A stretch of DNA of 64,000 nucleotides from Roseateles terrae (lineage in GTDB: Bacteria > Pseudomonadota > Gammaproteobacteria > Burkholderiales > Burkholderiaceae_C): the NCBI RefSeq assembly GCF_014192155.1, contig NZ_JACHXO010000002.1, positions 248,001 through 312,000 of the forward strand, read 5' to 3'. The notes below the pieces were generated by a model. The model was not told the origin of the DNA. It saw only the letters and a list, made by a program, of their open reading frames with translations, and did no database searches. Positions within the stretch are counted from its first letter, which is position 1; the number at the start of each line of letters is the position of its first letter. Position numbers and translations under genes: made by a program. This document shows, piece by piece, positions 42,697 to 52,625 of this stretch.

Positions 42697-44666
42697 CGCT
42701 CAGCCCCAAGCATCTGGCGGCGCGCCGCCGCTGGCGGCTCGTCATGGCGGGCATCGGCCTCGTACTGGTCATGGCCCTGGCGTCCGCTGCCTGGCTTCAG
42801 GCGCGCCAATACCAGCTGCTGAACGGCACCCGCCGTTATCAGGACGATTACCTGGTCTGGAGCCTGTTCCAGTTCGAGACGGAATATCTGAAGCTGCGGC
42901 TGGCGCTGGAACAGGCGGCCGGCCCCAGCCTGGCGGTGGACCCCGACCAGGTGGCCCAGCGCTACGAGATCTTCGTCAGCCGGCTCAGCCTGGTGGAGAG
43001 CGAACATGCGGCGCAGGTGCTGTCCCACCATCCGGACTACCAGCGCACGGTGGCGCGCACGCAGGAGTTCGTGCGCTGGGCCGATGCCCTGCCGCTGAAT
43101 GCTGCGCTGATCCGGGAACATCCCGGGCGATTGAGCGACGTCATTGAGCGGATGGACCCGCTGGCTGACGCGATCCGCGAGTTGTCGCTGACCTCCACCC
43201 ACCATGTGGCCGAAGACGTCACCGAGCGCGACGCCGTGGTGCGCAGCCAGAGCCGGGTCGGTCTGGCACTCACCGCCCTGCTGACCGCCCTGACGCTATG
43301 TTTCGCCTGGGTGGCGGTGCGGCAGTTCCGCCGGCTGGAACGCTATGGCGTGAAGCAGCACAACCTGGCGGATCGGCTGCATGAGGCGCAGCGTGAAGCC
43401 GAAGCGGCCAACCGGGCCAAGACGGTGTTCCTGGCCAACATGAGCCATGAGCTGCGCACGCCGCTGCAGGGACTGCTCGGCATGCTGGGCCTGATGAAGG
43501 ATGCGCCGCTGACGTCGCAGCAGCAGGAGCACCTCCAGGCGGCCAATGACTGCGCCCGTCACCTGCTGGCGGTGCTGGCCGACATCCTGGACGTGACCCG
43601 GATGGAAGCCGGCGGGCTGGCGCTGTCGCCCGAGCCGCTGCAGCTGGTGGCGCTGATGCGGGAGCTGGAAGCGCTGAGCCGTCCGCAGGCCGGCGCCAAG
43701 GGCCTGGCCCTGCACATGACCATCGCCGACGACGTGCCCGGCTGGGTGGAAGCCGACCCGACACGGCTGCGGCAGATCCTGCTGAACCTGCTGAGCAATG
43801 CACTGAAGTTTTGCGACCGTGGCCAGGTGGCCTGCGGCCTGCGATGCGGCGTGGGGCCGCTGGGCGAAGACCTGCTGATCTTCGATGTCAGCGACACCGG
43901 CCCCGGCATGGATGCGGCCACCGTCGCGCGGCTGTTCCAGCGCTTCAGCCAGGGCGATGCCAGCACCTCCCGGCGGCATGGCGGCGCGGGATTGGGGCTG
44001 GAGATTTCCCGGCGGCTGGCGCGTGCGATGGGCGGCGACATCCATGTGCAGACGGCGCCGGGCCAGGGCAGTCATTTCAGCCTGTCGCTGCCCTTGCGGC
44101 TGGCACCCCCGGCAGCGCCGGACCGTCCGGACGTCGGCTCGGCCGTCTTGCATGGCTTGCATGGACCGCACGGGCTGCGCGGGTCCCAAGGGCTGAACGG
44201 TGCCCACGAATTGCACGACCGGATGGACGCCCCGGGGGCGCGGGAGACCTTCAGCGGGCGGGAGGCTCCGGTGACCGGTCTGCAGGTGCTGGTGTCGGAA
44301 GACCATCCGACCAACCGTCTGGTGGTGGAAGCGATGCTGATGAAGCTGGGCCACCACCCCACGATGTGCGAGAACGGCTTGCAGGCACTGCAGCTGGTGC
44401 GCCAACAGCGATTTGACCTGGTGCTGATGGATTTGCACACGCCGCAGATGGACGGCTTCGAAGCCACCCGGGCCATTCGCGAACTGCCACCGCCACGCGG
44501 CCAGCTGCCGATCATTGCCTTCTCCGCGGATGCCTTCGAGGAATCGCGCCAGCGGGCGGAACAGGCCGGAGTGAGCCTGTTCCTCGCCAAGCCGGTGGAG
44601 CTGGACGCGCTGGATGCGTGCCTGCAGCGGGTGGCGGCGCGACCGGCGCGGCCGGAAGCCGCGTGA
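42693..44666 (+). CDS. Hybrid sensor histidine kinase with receiver domain
   Basis: The 657-residue membrane kinase has two transmembrane helices (about 15-38 and 188-210) enclosing a periplasmic sensor of about 150 residues. It has no HAMP of obvious sequence, then a HisKA domain with MSHELRTPL (His252), an HATPase with [16 protein letters not shown] and GAGLGLEI, and a C-terminal receiver domain whose phospho-acceptor is Asp580 in [12 protein letters not shown]. Between kinase and receiver lies a His/Gly/Leu-rich repetitive linker ([15 protein letters not shown], about 490-515). There is no output or Hpt domain, so phosphate should pass to a partner elsewhere. It is translated with the upstream exported protein (ATGA). 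Confidence 0.92.
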   Translation: MTLSPKHLAARRRWRLVMAGIGLVLVMALASAAWLQARQYQLLNGTRRYQDDYLVWSLFQFETEYLKLRLALEQAAGPSLAVDPDQVAQRYEIFVSRLSLVESEHAAQVLSHHPDYQRTVARTQEFVRWADALPLNAALIREHPGRLSDVIERMDPLADAIRELSLTSTHHVAEDVTERDAVVRSQSRVGLALTALLTALTLCFAWVAVRQFRRLERYGVKQHNLADRLHEAQREAEAANRAKTVFLANMSHELRTPLQGLLGMLGLMKDAPLTSQQQEHLQAANDCARHLLAVLADILDVTRMEAGGLALSPEPLQLVALMRELEALSRPQAGAKGLALHMTIADDVPGWVEADPTRLRQILLNLLSNALKFCDRGQVACGLRCGVGPLGEDLLIFDVSDTGPGMDAATVARLFQRFSQGDASTSRRHGGAGLGLEISRRLARAMGGDIHVQTAPGQGSHFSLSLPLRLAPPAAPDRPDVGSAVLHGLHGPHGLRGSQGLNGAHELHDRMDAPGARETFSGREAPVTGLQVLVSEDHPTNRLVVEAMLMKLGHHPTMCENGLQALQLVRQQRFDLVLMDLHTPQMDGFEATRAIRELPPPRGQLPIIAFSADAFEESRQRAEQAGVSLFLAKPVELDALDACLQRVAARPARPEAA

Positions 44667-44679
44667 GCCCCGACAAACG

Positions 44680-44706
44680 CGACCGGCACGACCGGCGCGA
44701 CCGGCG
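44680..44706. repeat. Three tandem 9-base repeats
   Basis: The unit CGACCGGC plus one base occurs three times in a row at 44680, 44689 and 44698, in the gap between the hybrid kinase stop and the murB stop. The end of the kinase gene has related GACCGGCGC sequence. Confidence 0.6.
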
Positions 44707-44720
44707 CCCTGCGGTTGGTC

Positions 44721-45791
44721 TCAGATGACGACCGGTTCCGGCTCCAGGCGGATGCCGAATCGTCCGTAGACGCTTTCCTGGATCGCCCGCGCCAGCGTGA
44801 CCACTTCCGCGCCGCGGGCCTCGCCGCGATTGACGAGCACCAGCGCCTGCCTGTCATAGACCGCGGCACCACCGACGCTCTTGCCCTTCCAGCCGCAAGC
44901 GTCGATCAGCCATCCCGCCGCCAGCTTGAAGCTGCCATCCGGCATCGGATAGTGAACGATGTGCGGATCGCGCGCGATGATGTCCCGGCACTGTTCGGCG
45001 CTGACCACCGGGTTCTTGAAGAAGCTGCCGGCATTGCCGATGCGCGCTGGATCCGGCAGCTTGGCCCGGCGGATCTCGCAGACCCAGTCGAAGATCTGCC
45101 GGGCGCTGGGCGCGGCGATGCCGGTCTCAGCCATCTTGCGCTCCAGGTCGAGATAGCCGAGCTGGGGCTGCCAGGGCTTGGGGCAGCGCAGCCGCACCTT
45201 GGTGATGACACTCTTGCCGGCCAGACCGCCAAAGCCGGTCTGCTTGAAGACGCTGTCCCGGTAGCCGAAGTTGCAGACCGAGGCTGGCAGGGTCACCCGG
45301 CGGCCGGTGGTCAGGTCCACCACGTCGACGTTCTCCAGGCGGTCCTTCACCTCGATGCCGTAGGCGCCGATGTTCTGCACCGGTGCGGCCCCGACCGTGC
45401 CGGGGATCAGCGCCAGATTCTCGAGACCGGGCACGCCCTGGTCCAGCGAATAGGCCACCGCCTCATGCCAGGACACACCAGCCCCGGCCTCGATGATCCA
45501 GGCGTCCTCCCGCTCCTCGACGCTCAGGCCCTGAATCTCCATCTTCAGCACCACGGCCTCGACATCCCGCGTCAGCACCAGGTTCGAGCCGCCGCCCAGC
45601 ACGAACTTGCTGGCGCGGCCCAGTTCCGGATGGTCCACCACCCGGCGGACATCAAGCTCCTCGCGGATGCGCACCAGACGGCGTGCCACAGCGGGCAGAC
45701 CGAACGTGTTGTAGGGCTTCAGGTTGACGTCGGTCTCGACGAGCAGGCCTTCTCGGCGCTCGGTCGGGGGGGTGGTGGGGGCGGACTGCAT
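44721..45791 (-). CDS. murB: UDP-N-acetylenolpyruvoylglucosamine reductase
   Basis: MurB uses FAD and NADPH to reduce UDP-GlcNAc-enolpyruvate to UDP-MurNAc in peptidoglycan synthesis. The 356-residue product has the N-terminal FAD-binding YNTFGLPAVA and LGGGSNLVLT, IPGTVGAAPVQNIGAYG, and GNAGSFFKNPVV with the catalytic Ser. Length and layout fit type I MurB (E. coli 342). It diverges from yajQ with 49 bases between starts. Confidence 0.96.
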   Translation of the reverse strand: MQSAPTTPPTERREGLLVETDVNLKPYNTFGLPAVARRLVRIREELDVRRVVDHPELGRASKFVLGGGSNLVLTRDVEAVVLKMEIQGLSVEEREDAWIIEAGAGVSWHEAVAYSLDQGVPGLENLALIPGTVGAAPVQNIGAYGIEVKDRLENVDVVDLTTGRRVTLPASVCNFGYRDSVFKQTGFGGLAGKSVITKVRLRCPKPWQPQLGYLDLERKMAETGIAAPSARQIFDWVCEIRRAKLPDPARIGNAGSFFKNPVVSAEQCRDIIARDPHIVHYPMPDGSFKLAAGWLIDACGWKGKSVGGAAVYDRQALVLVNRGEARGAEVVTLARAIQESVYGRFGIRLEPEPVVI

Positions 45792-45840
45792 GGCAGAATT
45801 CTCGCCGATCCTTCACAGACCTCATTCGCAGTACATCCCT

Positions 45841-46335
45841 ATGCCCAGCTTCGACACCGTTCTCGAACCCGACATGGTCAAGGTCCGCAACAGCGTGGAC
45901 GCCAGTGCCAAGGAAATCACCACCCGGTTCGATTTCAAGGGCACCAGCGCCTCCATCGAATTCAAGGACAAGGAAAAGGAAATCCACACCACCGGCGACG
46001 CCGAGTTCCAGCTGGAGCAGATCGAAGCAGTGCTCTACGGCAAGCTCGCCAAGCAGGGCGTGGTGCTGGGCTTCGTCGACAAGCAGGACAAGATCGAGAA
46101 GCTCGGGGGCGACCGGGTGAAGCAGGTCTACAAGATCAAGTCGGGCCTGGAGTCCGCCGAGGCCAAGAAAGTGGTCGCCGCCATCAAGAACAGCAAGTTG
46201 AAGGTGCAGGCGGCCATCGAGGGCGACATGGTGCGCATCACCGGCAAGAGCCTGGACGATCTGCAGGCCGCCCAGACGGTGCTGCGCAAGGACCTGGCCG
46301 ACCTGCCGCTGACCTTCGACAACTACCGCAAATAA
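45841..46335 (+). CDS. yajQ: YajQ family nucleotide-binding protein
   Basis: The 164-residue product matches YajQ/XC_3703-type proteins, some of which bind c-di-GMP. Conserved parts include the start MPSFDTVLEPD, TRFDFKGT, LGGDRVKQVYKIKSGLE, and a C-terminal QVTGKSLDDLQ-like segment (here RITGKSLDDLQAA). Two ferredoxin-like folds are expected. The ATG at 45841 begins the family similarity. Confidence 0.93.
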   Translation: MPSFDTVLEPDMVKVRNSVDASAKEITTRFDFKGTSASIEFKDKEKEIHTTGDAEFQLEQIEAVLYGKLAKQGVVLGFVDKQDKIEKLGGDRVKQVYKIKSGLESAEAKKVVAAIKNSKLKVQAAIEGDMVRITGKSLDDLQAAQTVLRKDLADLPLTFDNYRK

Positions 46336-46437
46336 GACCCGCGCCGCTGCCGCTCCGGCGGCGGTGACGGCGTCCAGCATCAAGCGGCGCTGCGGCCCCG
46401 GTGGCTCCACCGGGTGCGCCACCGCGGAGGAGACGGG

Positions 46438-49269
46438 ATGAGTGCAGCACCCACACGGCCGGGGCTCCGGCTGGCCGCCGGCGCAATCGCAGTGGCACTG
46501 GCCGGACTGGGCACGCTGCCCGCCCCCGCCCGGGCCGACAGCGTCAAGGCCTCGCAGTTCTACGAGGACGCGCTCAAGCGCTTCGAGCGCCAGGATGTGG
46601 ATGGCGCCATCCTGCAGCTCAAGAACGCCTTGCAGCAGGATGCACGGCTGCTGTCGGTGCACGTGCTGCTGGGCAAGGCACTGCTGTCGCGCAGCGAGGC
46701 GGCCGCCGCCGAAGTGGAATTCAACGAGGCCCTTCAGCTGGGCATCAGCCGGGCAGAGGTCGTGGTGCCGCTGGCCCAGGCGCTGGTGGCCCAGGGCAAG
46801 CAGGCGGAAGTCTTCAAACGTGCGGTGCTCAGTCCGGAAGGGCTGCCGGATGCCACCCGCCAGGCCCTGCTGCTGGTGCGCGCCGGCGCCTCCTCCGACC
46901 TGGGGGATGCCGCCCGGGCGCAGACCCTGGTGGAAGAAGCACGGGCCCTGGCGCCCCAGCAGCCGGCCTCCTGGATCGCCGAAGTGCCGCTGCGGGTGCG
47001 TGCCCGCCAGTTCGACAAGGCCGATGCCGCGGCAGACCGCGCCTTGCAACTGGCGCCGCGCGATCCCGAGGCGCTCTACCAGAAGGCCACCATCGCCCAT
47101 GTGCAAAGCCGGCTGGACGACGCGCTGCGCGGTTATGAGCAGGTGTTGGCCGTCGATGCGCGACACCTCGAAGCCCAGTTGGCGCGGGCCGGCATCCTCG
47201 TGGATCTGGGACGGCAGGACGCGGCCACCGCCGCCCTGCAGGCGCTGCTGAAGCAGGCGCCGAATGAACCGCGTGCGCTCTACCTGAATGCGGTGCTGGC
47301 GGAGCGACGGGGCGACAGCGCTGCTGCGTCCCAGGCCCTGCGGGCGGTGACCACGCAGCTCGATCCGGTGCCGATGGACTACATCCGCTACCGGCCGCAG
47401 GCGCTGATGCTCAATGGCCTGGCGCACTACGGCCTGGGGGAGCTGCAGAAGGCCAAGCCCTATCTCGAATCCGCCCTGCGTCAGCAACCGGCCAGTCCGC
47501 TGTCCAAGCTGCTGGCTCAGGTCTATGCCGCGGAACCCAATCCCGAACGCGCCTCGGAGGTGCTGGAGGGCTACCTCAAGGCTTTCCCCGGTGACAGCCA
47601 GGCGCTGGTGATGATGGCTTCGCTGCAGATGGCGCAGGGCCGCCATGCCCGTGCCACCGCGCTGATGCAGGAAGCGCTGCGCGGCCGCGATGCGCCGGAA
47701 TTTCGCACGGCGCTGGGCTTGTCGCTGATCCGCGGCGGTCAGCTCGGCGGCGCCGCGCAGGAGCTGGAAAAGGCCTTCGGGAAGGATCCGACCCAGACCT
47801 ATGCCGGCCTCTCGCTGGCGACGCTCTATGTGCGCAGCGGCCAGACCGCGAAGGCGCTCGCAGTGGCGGACCGGCTGGTGCAGCAGCAGCCGCGCAATCC
47901 GGGCGTCTGGATGATGCAGGGCGCTGCGCGGCAGGCCGCCCGGGACGTGGCCGGCGCGCGCACGTCCTATCAGCAGGCGCTGCAGATCGACGCGGCGCTG
48001 GTGGAGCCGCAACTGGCCCTGGCCCGGCTGGACACCACCAGCCGCAACTTCGACGCGGCCCAGGCCCGCCTGGACGGACTGCTGCGCACGGACGAGCGCA
48101 ATGCCGACGCGCTGTTTGAACGCGCCCTGCTGAGCGAAGCGCGTGGCCAGACCGGCGAGGTGGAGCGCTGGCTGGCCAAGGCCGCTGATGCCAGTGGCCC
48201 TCGGCAGACCCGTGCCGACCAGGCACTGGTGACCTGGCTGCTGAAGCAGGACCAGGCCGGGCCCGCGCTGGAGGCCGCCAAGCGTCTGCTGGGCAAGGCG
48301 CCCGAAGACACCCAGGCCAACATCACCTACGCCCGCGCGCAACTGGCGAACCGGGATGTCAACGGCGCCAAGGCCACGCTGGGTGCAGCCGCACGGCGCG
48401 CCGGCTTCGAGCCGCAGCCGCTGGTGGACATTGCTGCGCTGCAGCTCGCCGCGAAGGACCCGGCCGGCGCCGCCTACACGCTGGACAAGGCGCTCGGCGC
48501 CGCGCCGCAGCATGTCCCGGCGCTGGCGCTGTCCGCCACCGTCGCGCTGGCTCAGGGACAGCTGCCGCAGGCGGAGAAGCAGGCGCGTCAGATCATCGCG
48601 CTGCAGCCGGCTCAGGCCACTGGGCATCTGCTGCTGGCCGACGTCTTCCAGGCCCGGCAGCAAGTGGCGCAGGCGCTGGAGTCGTTGCGCAAGGCGCATG
48701 AGGTGCAACCGAGCAGCGGCACCTTGCTGGCACTGATGCAGGCGCTGTCCCGCCAGGAGGGGGGCAACAAGGCGGCGGGTGAGCTGGCCGAGCGCTGGCT
48801 CCGCAGCCGGCCGGCGGATCTGGCAGCGTGGAAGGCGCTGGGGGACAGTCAGGCGCGGACGGGCAACTTTGCGGCGGCACGCAAAAGCTACGACAGCGCG
48901 CTGAAGTTGCGGCCGACGGATGTGGAGACGCTGAACAACCAGGCCAATGTCTTGATCCGCCTGGGCGAAGTGGCCGCCGCGGTCCCGCTGGCCGATCAGG
49001 CGGTGAGCCTGGCCCCCCGCAACGCGTCGGTCATCGACACCGCGGGCTGGGCCCATCATCTGGCCGGGCGGGCCGACCGCGCCCTGCAACTGCTGCGGGA
49101 CGCGCGGCTGCGCGATCCGGCCAATCCGGACATCCGCTACCACCTGGCCGCGGCGCTGGCCAAGGCGGGCCGCACGTCGGAAGCCCGGGAGGAGCTGGCA
49201 GCGGCATTGAAGAGCCCGTCCTTCACCAGCGTGAAGGAGGCGCAGGCGCTCTCCCAGACCCTCAGGTGA
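46438..49269 (+). CDS. prsT: PEP-CTERM system TPR-repeat protein PrsT
   Basis: The 943-residue protein has a signal peptide (cleavage near ARA-DSV, about residue 34) followed by about 20 tetratricopeptide repeats to the C-terminus, with repeated A-x-x-Y/F-x-x-A-L-x-x-D/P patterns. Length, N-terminal YEDALKRFERQDVDGAILQLKNAL and repeat layout match PrsT, which goes with exosortase A (XrtA)/PEP-CTERM and exopolysaccharide genes. No exosortase, prsK or prsR is in this window. The ATG at 46438 follows GGAGG at 46426-46430. A PEP-CTERM substrate gene lies directly downstream. Confidence 0.85.
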   Translation: MSAAPTRPGLRLAAGAIAVALAGLGTLPAPARADSVKASQFYEDALKRFERQDVDGAILQLKNALQQDARLLSVHVLLGKALLSRSEAAAAEVEFNEALQLGISRAEVVVPLAQALVAQGKQAEVFKRAVLSPEGLPDATRQALLLVRAGASSDLGDAARAQTLVEEARALAPQQPASWIAEVPLRVRARQFDKADAAADRALQLAPRDPEALYQKATIAHVQSRLDDALRGYEQVLAVDARHLEAQLARAGILVDLGRQDAATAALQALLKQAPNEPRALYLNAVLAERRGDSAAASQALRAVTTQLDPVPMDYIRYRPQALMLNGLAHYGLGELQKAKPYLESALRQQPASPLSKLLAQVYAAEPNPERASEVLEGYLKAFPGDSQALVMMASLQMAQGRHARATALMQEALRGRDAPEFRTALGLSLIRGGQLGGAAQELEKAFGKDPTQTYAGLSLATLYVRSGQTAKALAVADRLVQQQPRNPGVWMMQGAARQAARDVAGARTSYQQALQIDAALVEPQLALARLDTTSRNFDAAQARLDGLLRTDERNADALFERALLSEARGQTGEVERWLAKAADASGPRQTRADQALVTWLLKQDQAGPALEAAKRLLGKAPEDTQANITYARAQLANRDVNGAKATLGAAARRAGFEPQPLVDIAALQLAAKDPAGAAYTLDKALGAAPQHVPALALSATVALAQGQLPQAEKQARQIIALQPAQATGHLLLADVFQARQQVAQALESLRKAHEVQPSSGTLLALMQALSRQEGGNKAAGELAERWLRSRPADLAAWKALGDSQARTGNFAAARKSYDSALKLRPTDVETLNNQANVLIRLGEVAAAVPLADQAVSLAPRNASVIDTAGWAHHLAGRADRALQLLRDARLRDPANPDIRYHLAAALAKAGRTSEAREELAAALKSPSFTSVKEAQALSQTLR

Positions 49270-49283
49270 GGGGCTGCGTACAG

Positions 49284-49300
49284 TGTCAGGAAAATTTACA
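49284..49300. promoter_or_regulatory. Candidate enhancer-binding-protein site
   Basis: An A+T-rich, imperfectly palindromic 17-mer, TGTCAGGAAAATTTACA, lies about 75-90 bases upstream of the sigma-54 type promoter, a fitting distance for a PrsR-like activator site. The assignment is an inference from position and shape. Confidence 0.35.
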
Positions 49301-49374
49301 TTCCGCTCCCATCGGGCCTGACCCGCACAAAAAAACGGCGCCAAGTGCTTGTCACACATGAGCTTCGGACCTTC

Positions 49375-49390
49375 TGGCCCGGGGCTTGCA
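49375..49390 (+). promoter_or_regulatory. Sigma-54 (RpoN) -24/-12 promoter
   Basis: TGGCCCGGGGCTTGCA matches the sigma-54 consensus TGGCACRNNNNTTGCW at all fixed positions but one, with GG (-24) and GC (-12) properly spaced. Transcription would start near 49401, giving a leader of about 49 bases to the PEP-CTERM gene. PEP-CTERM genes are known to be RpoN/PrsK/PrsR-controlled in related bacteria. Confidence 0.75.
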
Positions 49391-49449
49391 TAGAAGACGG
49401 CATTCAACGCCAACGGCCCAGAGGCCGGACTGACCTTCGGGGGACTCTT

Positions 49450-50283
49450 ATGCGGTTTGCCACTCAACGACTGATGCTGTGCGCGGCGTTCGCCCTGGCC
49501 ACGGCCCTGCCCATGGCGGCGCAGGCGGACGCCACCTGGACGGCCAGCGCCTGCATCAGCAATTGCGCCGAGTCCGGCGACCCGGCGCCCAACGTCAGCT
49601 ACAGCGCCTATTCCGCGGCGATCAACACGACGAATGGCGCCTATGTGAGCACCGGTACCTTCGCCGCGAGCACGCTGGCGTTCTACAGCGGCGGCGGCTT
49701 CGGCGTGACCGCACCGTCGGGCGACGCCCAGTCCCCCAACCATGCGCTGGACAACTACGGCTACCAGGATCTGATCCTGCTCAAGTTCGACGATCTGGTG
49801 AAGCTGACCCAGGTGAAGATCGGCTGGAGCCAGTACGACAGCGACATCTCCGTGCTGGCCTACACCGGCAATACCTCCGGCGTGAATGTGGCCAGCACCA
49901 TCACCGGCAAGACGGCCAGCACGCTGACCGGCAGCGGCTGGTCCCTGGTGGGCAGCTATGCCGACCTGGTGACAGGCACCAACAAGGCGGTGAATTCCCA
50001 GGGCGTGAGCTCCAGCTGGTGGATCATCACCGCCTACAACTCGCAGCTGGGGGGCGCGCCGACGGGCGCGGACGGCACCACCTCGGGCCTGACCCGCGGC
50101 CTGGGCACCAGCTACGCGGGGTATGACTTCGTGAAGCTGTATTCGGTCAGCGGCACCGCCACCACCACCCGCCAAAACGTGCCGGAACCGGCCACCCTCG
50201 CCCTCTCCGCCATGGCCCTGCTGGGCGTGGCCGGGGTGCGTCGTCAGCGCCGTCAGCGGCAAGGCGAGCGCGCGCAGGACTGA
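49450..50283 (+). CDS. PEP-CTERM sorting-domain protein
   Basis: The 277-residue exported protein has a signal peptide (cleavage near AQA-DAT, residue 27), a beta-rich Ser/Thr/Gly-rich central part, and a C-terminal sorting signal: VPEPATLALSAMALLGVAG, then the basic tail RRQRRQRQ. The signal is recognised by exosortase, which removes the tail and may hand the protein to the exopolysaccharide matrix. Two Cys lie near the mature N-terminus (SACISNC). The ATG at 49450 is preceded by a sigma-54 type promoter, and a clear terminator follows. Confidence 0.9.
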   Translation: MRFATQRLMLCAAFALATALPMAAQADATWTASACISNCAESGDPAPNVSYSAYSAAINTTNGAYVSTGTFAASTLAFYSGGGFGVTAPSGDAQSPNHALDNYGYQDLILLKFDDLVKLTQVKIGWSQYDSDISVLAYTGNTSGVNVASTITGKTASTLTGSGWSLVGSYADLVTGTNKAVNSQGVSSSWWIITAYNSQLGGAPTGADGTTSGLTRGLGTSYAGYDFVKLYSVSGTATTTRQNVPEPATLALSAMALLGVAGVRRQRRQRQGERAQD

Positions 50284-50748
50284 CCCGCCGGGTGAGGCTG
50301 CGGGCGGGCTGGATGCGCAAGGAGACCTTGCCGCCAAACGAAGGCCCGCCCTGCACGACCGACACCGAACACCAGGCGCCTCATCAGGCGCCTTTTTCAC
50401 GCCTGTCCGTCCGCAGCGCGGGTCGGCGGCGGACGAATCGGCTGCCATCGGCCCGTCGCCAGCGCGGGCGCCCATCACCCGCAGCCGCCACAGGGACAAA
50501 GGCCCGCGCCGGGTCCCGGTAGATAATCGCCGGCATGCGCCCCCTCGCGTGCCCACAAGGCCCGCCCCGGGCGCCGGTTGGAAACGAGGCGCCCACTCCT
50601 GCGTCCCTGATTTCTATACGTGATGGTGCCGTCCGCCGGCCCGGCCCCGCAGCCGCCCTACCCTGGCGGTCATGCAGGCGGCTCGGCCACGGGTTCCGTG
50701 AACCCGCCGTGCAACGGTTCTTCAGACGATATTTATTTCAGCGACCCC
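50284..50748. other. Intergenic region between the PEP-CTERM gene and ilvD
   Basis: The first 115 bases hold the terminator listed separately. The rest is the ilvD promoter and leader. GATAAT at 50522-50527 and TATACG at about 50610 are possible -10 elements without good -35 partners. I looked for a branched-chain amino-acid leader peptide and found none. Confidence 0.35.
50374..50397 (+). terminator. Intrinsic terminator of the PEP-CTERM gene
   Basis: AGGCGCCT at 50374-50381 and again at 50386-50393 forms an eight-pair stem with a four-base loop, followed by five T (50393-50397). It lies about 90 bases after the stop codon. Confidence 0.85.
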
Positions 50749-52608
50749 ATGCCCGCATACCGCTCCAAAACCTCCACCGCCGGCCGCAACATGGCAGGTG
50801 CCCGCTCCCTGTGGCGCGCCACCGGCATGAAGGACGAAGACTTCTCCAAGCCGATCATCGCCGTGGTGAATTCCTTCACCCAGTTCGTGCCCGGTCACGT
50901 CCATCTGAAGGACCTCGGCCAGCTGGTCGCCCGTGAAATCGAAGCCGCTGGCGGCGTCGCCAAGGAATTCAACACCATCGCGGTGGACGACGGCATCGCC
51001 ATGGGCCACGACGGCATGCTCTATTCCCTGCCCAGCCGCGAGATCATCGCGGACTCGGTGGAGTACATGGTCAATGCGCACTGCGCCGACGCCATGGTCT
51101 GCATCTCCAATTGCGACAAGATCACCCCGGGCATGCTGATGGCCGCCATGCGGCTCAACATCCCCGTCATCTTCGTCTCCGGCGGCCCGATGGAAGCCGG
51201 CAAGGTGCGGCTGGCCGTGCCCGGCACCGCCACCGTGCAGATCAAAAAGCTCGACCTGATCGACGCCATGGTGATGGCCGCTGACAGCAAGGTCAGCGAT
51301 GCCGAAGTGGCCGAAGTCGAACGCTCCGCATGCCCGACCTGCGGCTCGTGCTCCGGCATGTTCACCGCCAATTCAATGAACTGCCTGACCGAGGCGCTGG
51401 GCTTGTCCCTGCCTGGCAACGGCACCGTGGTGGCCACCCATGCGGACCGGGAACAGCTGTTCAGGCGCGCCGGCCGCCGCATCGTCTCGCTGACCCGCGA
51501 GTACTACGAAGGCAATGACGAGCGGGTGCTGCCGCGCTCCGTCGGCTTCAAGGCATTCGAGAACGCGATGACGCTGGACATCGCCATGGGCGGCTCCACC
51601 AACACCATCCTGCACCTGCTGGCCATCGCCCGTGAAGCCGAGATCGACTTCACCATGGCCGACATCGACCGGCTCTCCCGCATCGTGCCGCAGCTGTGCA
51701 AGGTGGCACCCAACACCAACAAGTACCACATCGAAGATGTGCACCGCGCCGGCGGCATCATGGCCATCCTGGGCGAGCTGGACCGCGCCGGCAAGCTGCA
51801 CACCGATGTGCCGACGGTGCATGCGCCGTCGCTCAAGCATGCGCTGGACGCCTGGGACATCGTGCGTACCGAAGACGAAGCCGTGCGCACCTTCTATCGC
51901 GCCGGCCCTGCCGGCATTCCCACCCAGGTGGCCTTCAGCCAGAGCGAACGCTGGCCCAGCCTCGACCTGGACCGCGCCGAAGGCTGCATCCGCTCCAACG
52001 ACCATGCGTTCTCGCAGGAAGGCGGCCTGGCCGTGCTGACCGGCAACATCGCGCTGGACGGCTGCGTAGTCAAGACCGCCGGGGTGGACGACAGCATCCT
52101 CGTGTTCGAAGGCACCGCCCATGTGACCGAATCGCAGGACGAAGCGGTGGAGAACATCCTGGCGGACAAGGTCAAGGCTGGGGATGTGGTGGTGGTGCGG
52201 TATGAGGGCCCCAAAGGCGGCCCGGGCATGCAGGAGATGCTCTACCCCACGAGCTATATCAAGTCCAAAGGCCTGGGCAAGGCCTGCGCGCTGTTGACCG
52301 ACGGTCGCTTCTCGGGCGGCACCTCGGGCCTGTCGATCGGGCACTGCTCGCCGGAAGCGGCCGCAGGCGGCGCGATCGGTCTGGTGCGCAACGGCGACCG
52401 CATCCGCATCGACATTCCGAACCGGACGATCAACGTGCTGGTCTCCGATGAGGAGCTGGCCCGCCGCCGCGCGGAGCAGGACGCCAAGGGCTGGAAGCCG
52501 GTGCTGCCGCGTCCTCGCAAGGTGTCGACGGCGCTGAAGGCCTACGCCAAGTTCGTGATGTCGGCGGACAAGGGCGCCGTGCGCGACGCGTCGCTGCTGG
52601 ACGACTGA
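50749..52608 (+). CDS. ilvD: Dihydroxy-acid dehydratase
   Basis: IlvD removes water from 2,3-dihydroxy acids in valine, leucine and isoleucine synthesis. The 619-residue product matches the E. coli protein (616). Cys122 ([10 protein letters not shown]) and Cys195 ([10 protein letters not shown]) are the iron-sulphur ligands known for this group, and [22 protein letters not shown] and [11 protein letters not shown] are family signatures. Similarity starts at the ATG at 50749 although the frame is open further upstream. A G+C hairpin follows the stop. Confidence 0.97.
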   Translation: MPAYRSKTSTAGRNMAGARSLWRATGMKDEDFSKPIIAVVNSFTQFVPGHVHLKDLGQLVAREIEAAGGVAKEFNTIAVDDGIAMGHDGMLYSLPSREIIADSVEYMVNAHCADAMVCISNCDKITPGMLMAAMRLNIPVIFVSGGPMEAGKVRLAVPGTATVQIKKLDLIDAMVMAADSKVSDAEVAEVERSACPTCGSCSGMFTANSMNCLTEALGLSLPGNGTVVATHADREQLFRRAGRRIVSLTREYYEGNDERVLPRSVGFKAFENAMTLDIAMGGSTNTILHLLAIAREAEIDFTMADIDRLSRIVPQLCKVAPNTNKYHIEDVHRAGGIMAILGELDRAGKLHTDVPTVHAPSLKHALDAWDIVRTEDEAVRTFYRAGPAGIPTQVAFSQSERWPSLDLDRAEGCIRSNDHAFSQEGGLAVLTGNIALDGCVVKTAGVDDSILVFEGTAHVTESQDEAVENILADKVKAGDVVVVRYEGPKGGPGMQEMLYPTSYIKSKGLGKACALLTDGRFSGGTSGLSIGHCSPEAAAGGAIGLVRNGDRIRIDIPNRTINVLVSDEELARRRAEQDAKGWKPVLPRPRKVSTALKAYAKFVMSADKGAVRDASLLDD

Positions 52609-52625
52609 CCGCGTCCCCCCGGCTT

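Noticed and set aside
45652-50556. A 1,634-codon open frame on the minus strand
   Set aside because: It covers yajQ, prsT and the PEP-CTERM gene in antisense, has Arg/Gln/His/Gly-rich low-complexity translation without domains, and arises because G+C-rich third positions remove stop codons.
50284-50748. Branched-chain amino-acid attenuator before ilvD
   Set aside because: No short leader frame rich in Ile, Leu or Val codons with a following terminator/antiterminator pair was found.
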